From UBA7396 sp036172015 (GTDB taxonomy: Bacteria; Patescibacteriota; Gracilibacteria; BD1-5; UBA6164): a stretch of 14,310 nt of DNA. The notes beneath the pieces are model-generated. The model did not search any database, was not told the DNA's origin, and was given only the letters and a program-made list of their open reading frames with translations. Position numbers and translations under genes: made by a program. Location: contig JAVHSE010000039.1 in NCBI GenBank assembly GCA_036172015.1, positions 1 to 14,310 on the forward strand, in the 5' to 3' direction. The stretch's first letter is position 1; every line of letters begins with the position of its first letter. Shown piece by piece: positions 9,323 through 14,310 of the stretch.

Positions 9323-9556
9323 ATGAATACTTTTAATATTATAGTAATTGGTTCTGATTCATGATGATTAACGGTTGCTATTTAACTAGCAAATGCTGGG
9401 AGAAAAGTAGCTCTTATTGAAAAATGACTTATTGGATGAGATTGTACCAATTTTTTATGTGTTCCTTCAAAAGCTCTTTTAGATATTTCAAAAAAATGAA
9501 ATATTTCTTTTATTGATGCTTTAAGAAAACACTGAAAAACTCTTAAATTATGATAA
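9323..9556 (+). pseudogene. N-terminal remnant of a class I pyridine nucleotide-disulfide oxidoreductase
   Basis: Read from ATG 9323 with TGA = Gly, the sequence gives MNTFNIIVIGSDSGGLTVAI, a stop, then LANAGRKVALIEKGLIGGDC and TNFLCVPSKALLDISKKGN. This is the FAD-binding Rossmann start and the redox-active CX4C motif (CTNFLC followed by VPSK) of the dihydrolipoamide dehydrogenase/mercuric reductase family. A TAA at 9383-9385 interrupts the frame where this family often has Glu before Leu-Ala. A second TAA at 9554-9556 ends it after about 77 codons. The NAD-binding and dimerisation domains, several hundred residues, are missing, and the next recognisable sequence is an opposing gene. TAA is a true stop in code 25, so recoding does not rescue it. 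A single sequencing error could explain the first stop but not the loss of the rest. Confidence 0.82.
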
Positions 9557-9626
9557 AAAGTAAAATTTTGGAAAAATTTAATTGATTGTCAAATGATTTT
9601 AATTTTTTTTAATTATTTACTATCAT

Positions 9627-9978
9627 CTAAAAATCATCATCAAAATCTAGAGCTATAAATAAGGCTTTTTTCACTTCACTATAATAGGCTTTTTCAAGAG
9701 TTCACACTTTTTCAACTATAAATTCTTTATCAATAGTAATTATTTGACTTCAAAGAAATCTAGAATCTTGTTGTAATCAGTTTTCTTTACTAGATTTTAT
9801 AATAAACTCTGAAGGAAATGGAGTTTTTAGATGCGAAGTGAGAGGAATAATTATCAAGGTTGAAGGATTTACTATTAAAAAGATTATTTTGAATAACTAC
9901 ACAAGGTTATATTCAAGCTTGAGTATGTCATTTTTTTGGATTTAAATTTACAAAAAGCACATCATATTTATGAAACAT
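9627..9978 (-). pseudogene. mazF: Broken MazF/PemK-family toxin gene
   Basis: On the minus strand, ATG 9976-9978 opens YDVLFVNLNPKKGHTQAGI, the PemK/MazF N terminus. The usual Arg-Pro that follows is replaced by TAA (9907-9909) then Pro, with CVVIQNNLFN continuing in the same frame. Near 9859-9868 one extra base shifts the frame. The other frame then gives IIPLTSHLKTPF, QQDSRFLGSQIITIDKEF and GTLEKAYYSEVKKALFIALDF, ending at TAG 9627-9629. The total of 352 nt is one base over a codon multiple, as expected for one insertion. MazF toxins are sequence-specific mRNA endonucleases. With a nonsense codon at position 24 and a frameshift this copy should be inactive. The start lies 2 nt after the antitoxin stop, the normal antitoxin-toxin layout. 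Confidence 0.88.
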
Positions 9979-9980
9979 AC

Positions 9981-10211
9981 TTATATTTTTATAGAATTAA
10001 TTTGAGTTTCTAAAAACTCATTGTTTAAACTTTTATATTCATCATATCTTTCGCTTAATCAAGATTCAATTTGGTCTTTTAATTTATATTTTTGATACAT
10101 TTTCAAAGCTTCTTCTATAATAGATTTTTTTGTTTTTTTAGTCGTTTTTGCTTGTTGATCTAAAAAATTATAAACTGAGTAATCTAAGTTAGTAGTTATT
10201 GTATAATTCAT
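9981..10211 (-). CDS. MazE-like ribbon-helix-helix antitoxin
   Basis: A 76-residue minus-strand protein beginning MNYTITTNLD, followed by a helix with KKSIIEEALKMYQKYKL and an acidic, flexible C-terminal stretch. A short N-terminal strand followed by two helices with the IIEEAL pattern fits the ribbon-helix-helix DNA-binding fold used by antitoxins. The C-terminal tail would normally wrap the toxin. Only one TGA (Gly, in ESGLSE) is present and the frame is intact. The broken MazF gene starts 2 nt after its stop. In intact modules the antitoxin neutralises MazF and represses its own promoter. A palindrome next to the -10 element upstream fits such autoregulation. With its partner dead, this gene may be a relic, a regulator, or an antidote to a related toxin elsewhere. 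The family call rests on pattern and context. Confidence 0.75.
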
Positions 10212-10233
10212 ATTTACAAAATTAATTTATAAA

Positions 10234-10271
10234 ATACCTGTGTATTATATACATATAAAACATAAAAGCAA
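10234..10271 (-). promoter_or_regulatory. Promoter and possible operator of the antitoxin-toxin pair
   Basis: On the minus strand, TTGCTT (10266-10271) and a perfect TATAAT (10244-10249) are separated by 16 bp and point toward the antitoxin start at 10211. Just downstream and overlapping the end of the -10 element is the palindrome ATAC-N4-GTAT (10234-10245), well placed for an autorepressing antitoxin dimer. The -35 element abuts the T-tract of the rpoC terminator. The binding role is inferred. Confidence 0.6.
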
Positions 10272-10310
10272 AAAAACAAGGAACGGTTTAAAGCCGTTCC
10301 TTGTTTTTTT
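10270..10310 (-). terminator. Rho-independent terminator of rpoC (symmetrical)
   Basis: CAAGGAACGG (10277-10286) pairs perfectly with CCGTTCCTTG (10294-10303) around a short AT-rich loop. A seven-A tract (10270-10276) and a seven-T tract (10304-10310) extend the symmetry, so the hairpin ends in a U-run on either strand. It lies 5 bp past the rpoC stop codon. It is the strongest hairpin I saw in the window and would also stop any plus-strand transcription entering rpoC. Confidence 0.92.
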
Positions 10311-10314
10311 AAAA

Positions 10315-13300
10315 TTAAAAATCACTTTCTCCTTGCATCTCCATAGTTACTTCTTCCAAATGTTGTTCACTGATATCAACTTGCTCATCTTCATTATCAA
10401 AATAAGCTTTTTCTTCTAATTCTGATTCTAATTCAAGGCCATGAATTTTTCTATATTGTTTTCCAGCTGGAATCAATCTACCAATAATTACATTTTCTTT
10501 TAATTCTTTGAGTTTATCAATTTTTCAACTTACAGCTCATTCTACGAGCACTCTGACAGTTTCTTGAAATGATGCAGCTGATAACCAACTTTCTGTATAC
10601 AAAGATATTTTTGTTATTCAAAGGAGCAATCTTTCAGCTATCGCTGTTTTCTTTCCTCTTGATAACAATAAATCATTTTCAGATTTGAATCTAATAATAT
10701 CAACAATATCTCATGGGAAAAACTCACTATCTCATTTATCTAAAATTCTTACTCTCGAAAACATTTGTCTTACTATTAATTCAATATGTTTAGAATTTAC
10801 TGTTTGTCATTGAGAAGCATAAATAGATTTTATTTCATCAACAATATATTCTTGAGTTTTTAAAATTCCAGCTATTTCCATAAGTCTTCCAAGATTCACA
10901 TGTCACTCTGTTAACTTTTGTCATTTTTTTACTTCTCAACCATTATTTACTAAAATATTAATTCCGTATTCTATTTCATAACTTGATGATCTATTTATTT
11001 CATCTTTCGTAATAATCATTCCATTTTCAATTTTTTTCACGACTCACACAGCCGTTGCTACGACTTTTGATTTATCTTTTGTCGATTTTGCTAACACTTG
11101 TTTTTCTTTCACTTGAGCTCATTCTTTCACTAATACTTCAAAGTTTTCTCCAAAGAAATATTCATTTTCAAGTAAATCTTTTGCAATAATTTTCACTACA
11201 TTATGTTTTTCACTCGGTGTAATTTCAACTATTCCATCAAGATCTGATATAATAGCTGGTTTTTTTGGAGTTCTTGCTTCAAATAATTCTTCTACTCTTG
11301 CCAATCATTGAGTCATATCTCAACCTTCTTTTGCGACTCATCCACTATGAAAAGTTCTCATCGTTAATTGAGTTCATGGCTCTCCAATAGATTGTGCAGC
11401 AATTACTCAAGCTGGTGCTCAAATATCTATAATTTTATTGAGTCATAAATCAAGTCCATAACATTTTTTACATACTCAACCTTCAGTATCACAAGTAAGT
11501 ACTGATCTGATATTGAGTGTATCGATTTTATTTTCATTAATAATATCTAAAATTTTTGTATCAATCGTAATTCCAGCTTCAAGAATAGTTTTTCATGCAG
11601 CATTTTTTACATCGGTAGCAATTGTTTTTCCATAAATTCTATCTTCAAAACTTTCACTAAAAGATATTTTTTTATCATTTCTCAAAACTTCTTTATAATA
11701 CAATGTATGACAATCGTCTTCTTTTACGATAATATTTTGTGATGCATCAACCAGTCTTCTTGTTAGGTATCATGACTGAGCAGTTTTTAGTGCTGTATCA
11801 GATTTCCCTTTTCTTCAACCATGAGTAGCAATAAAATATTCCAAAGCTGAGAATCATTCTTTTAAAGTAGATTTAATTGGGAGTTCAATTGTTTTCCCAG
11901 AAGTAGAAGCCACAAGTCATTTCATTCCACATAATTGTGTAAGATTTCACCAATTTCATCTTGCTCAAGAATCAATAAAATTATAAATATGGTTTTCTTT
12001 TCAAAATAATCATTTCATTTCGATTTCAATTACTTTTTTTACTTCAGCCCAAATCGTTATTGATTGATAATATTTTTCATTTTCAGTCAAAAATCCAAGC
12101 CAATGTTTCTTTTGAACAAATTTTACTTTTTCTTCAGCATCGAGTAATAATTGTTTTTTATTTTCAGGGCTAATCATATCAAAAGCTGATATAGACAATC
12201 CAGAAAGTGTTGCATATTTATATCCAAAGTTTTTGATATTATCAACAAATTGAGCTGTTACTTCACTTCATAATTTTTCAAAAGATTCAGCTAAAATTCT
12301 TTTAATGACTCATTTTTTCAATATTTCATTTACAAAACCTATTCACTCTGGAATAATTTCGTTAAATAAAATTCTTCCATATGTTGTTTCAATAATTTTT
12401 CATTCAATTCTTACTCTAACAATAGCTCTTAAATCAACCGCTTTTGCATCATAAGCTTGTTCTAAATCTATTTTAGAAGCAAAAACTTGTCCGGTTCCAA
12501 TAGCATTATCAGCTACTTGAGTGAGATAATAACATCCCAAAATCATATCTTGAGAAGGTGCAACAATTGGTTCTCCATTTGATGGATTTAAAAGATTTTT
12601 TGAAGTAACCATAAGTTCTCTTGCTTCTTTTTGAGCAGCAGCAGTAATAGGAAGATGAATAGCCATTTGATCTCCATCAAAATCCGCATTAAATGCAGTA
12701 CAAGTTAAAGGATGAAGTTGAATAGCTTTTCCATCAATCAAAACTGGTTTAAAAGCTTGGATTCATAATCTATGAAGAGTTGGAGCTCTATTAAGTAACA
12801 CATATTTTCCTTCGATTACTTCGTCAAGTGCATCCCAAACGATTTTTCCACCTTCTTCAATAATTTTTTCAGCATGTTTTACATTATATACTATTCCCTC
12901 TTCAATTAATTTTCCAATAACAAATGGTTTAAATAAAGTTAAAGCCATAGTTTTTGGTAATCCACATTCGTCAATTTTTAATTTTGGTCAAACAACAATT
13001 ACAGATCTTCCAGAATAATCAACTCTTTTTCCAAGTAAATTTTGTCTGAAACGACCTTGTTTCCCTTTTAATACTTCAGTTAATGATTTTAATGCTTTTT
13101 TATTAGCTGAAACAAATCCTGATCTGTTGGTTCTTGTTTCTCCAGTAATCAACATATCTACTGATTCTTGAAGCATTCTTTTTTCATTCTTTAGAATGAC
13201 ATCTGGTGCTCAAAGCTCCATAAGTTTCTTGAGTCTGTTATTTCTATTAATAACTCTTCTGTAAAGGTCATTTAAGTCAGATGAAGCAAATCTTCAACCA

Positions 13301-14310
13301 TCCAGTTGAATCATTGGTCTGAGATCTGGTGGAATAATTGGAAGAGCTTCTAAAATAAACCATTCCGGTCTTTGTCCTGATTTAAGTAAATTTGAAGCCA
13401 ATTTAATTTTTTGTAAAATTTTCTTTTTCTTCATTTGAGTTGATCTTTTCAATTCTTCTTGTTCATTTTGAATAAATTTTTCCAAATCAATTCTTTCCAA
13501 GAGTTTTTTTAAATATTCAGCTCCAGTTCCTCCATTAAATACATGAGGAAATTTATCTTTTAACACTCTATAGTCAAGTTCTCAAATAACCTCTCAAACC
13601 ACGAGCATTTTTAATTTTGCTCTGAGATCTTCAAAATCAGCTGTAAGAGTATCTAATTTTTTCATAAGTAAAGCTTCTCCAACTTTAAATTCTTTTTCTT
13701 TTATTTCTCCAGCTTCTTTTTGTAATCTCAAATTATTGAGTTCTTTTTGCATTTTTTTTTGCATTTCTGCTTTTGAAACTTTGTAAGTTTCTTCAAGATT
13801 TTTTTGAGTTTCTGTTAATTTATCTTCATATAAATCAGTCACTATATAGGAAGCAAAATATACCACTTGTTCCAATTTTTTAACTGGTAAATCTAAAAGT
13901 AATCCTATTCTTGAAGGTACTGATTTTAGCAACCAAATATGAGCTACTGGAGTATAGAGGTCAATATGAGCCATTCTTTCTCTTCTTACTGATGCTTTCG
14001 TAACTTCTACTCAACATCTTTCACAAACCATACCTTTGTATCTAATTCTTTTATATTTTCAACATGTACATTCATAATTTTTTCTTGGACCAAATATTTG
14101 TTCACAAAAAAGTCATCCTCTTTCTGGTCTTTGAGTTCTATAGTTAATAGTTTCAGAAATAAGAACTTTCCCATACGATAATGCTCTTATTTGTTCAGGA
14201 CTGGCAATAGCGAGTGATATTCAAGCAAGGTTATCAAGATTTTTCCCTTTCGTAATATCCATTTTTCAGATATTTTTAGAAATTTCGCTAAAATCGGTAA
14301 TCTTATCATT
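10315..14310 (-). CDS. rpoC: DNA-directed RNA polymerase subunit beta-prime (N terminus cut by window edge)
   Basis: A single minus-strand frame (TGA = Gly) of 1331 visible residues ends at TAA 10315-10317. It codes for the catalytic beta-prime subunit of RNA polymerase. The N-terminal zinc site is intact (YECTCGKYKR then VCERCGVEV, 14014-14070). The metal-binding loop NADFDGDQMA (12661-12690) carries the three catalytic aspartates. The trigger-loop region reads GEPGTQLTMRTFHSGG (about 11340-11390). The second zinc site has Cys at 11710-11712, 11491-11493, 11470-11472 and 11461-11463. The C terminus shows the usual ENVIIGRLIPAGKQY motif and an acidic tail. Comparison with E. coli suggests only a short N-terminal piece lies outside the window, and rpoB is expected beyond it. 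Glycines of conserved motifs, such as that of EPGTQ, are TGA. The gene looks fully functional, in contrast to the decayed genes next to it. Confidence 0.98.

Noticed and set aside
10315..14310. Apparent chain of broken RpoC fragments suggesting a pseudogene
   Set aside because: All pieces share one frame and are separated only by TGA codons, which read as conserved glycines; the gene is intact.

Overview
The window comes from a low-GC bacterium that reads UGA as glycine (genetic code 25). Under the standard code every gene shatters into short fragments. With TGA = Gly, each intact gene becomes one long open frame. The TGA codons fall exactly where family-wide glycines belong, for example the histidine kinase G2 box and the RpoC EPGTQ motif. 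This points to Absconditabacteria (SR1) or Gracilibacteria (BD1-5) of the Candidate Phyla Radiation. I cannot tell which from this window.

Layout. (1) 79-4414, plus strand: a very large secreted protein that fuses a DUF1800 domain to a DUF1501 domain. It ends in a Pro-Thr tandem repeat, a glycine run and a basic tail. A 100-N scaffold gap sits inside the repeat. (2) 4474-6426, plus strand: a sensor histidine kinase and an OmpR-type response regulator, 3 nt apart. (3) 6435-9177, plus strand: an 11-bp-spaced direct repeat resembling a PmrA/QseB-type box, then a thioredoxin-like lipoprotein, a CcdA-like electron-transfer membrane protein and a membrane-anchored MsrA-thioredoxin-MsrB fusion. (4) 9178-9978: a decay zone with the N-terminal remnant of a flavin disulfide oxidoreductase (plus) and a broken MazF toxin gene (minus). 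(5) 9981-10271, minus strand: an apparently intact MazE-like antitoxin gene and its promoter. (6) 10270-14310, minus strand: rpoC with its terminator, cut by the window edge just short of its N terminus.

How the genes may work together. The central block reads as a surface methionine sulfoxide repair system. CcdA would carry electrons across the membrane, thioredoxin-like domains would relay them, and the MsrA and MsrB domains would repair oxidised methionines in exported proteins. The two-component system directly upstream, with a paired half-site between it and the repair genes, is a plausible regulator. That regulatory link is inference. None of the protein-coding starts has an obvious Shine-Dalgarno sequence. 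I saw no tRNA, rRNA, CRISPR array or insertion sequence.
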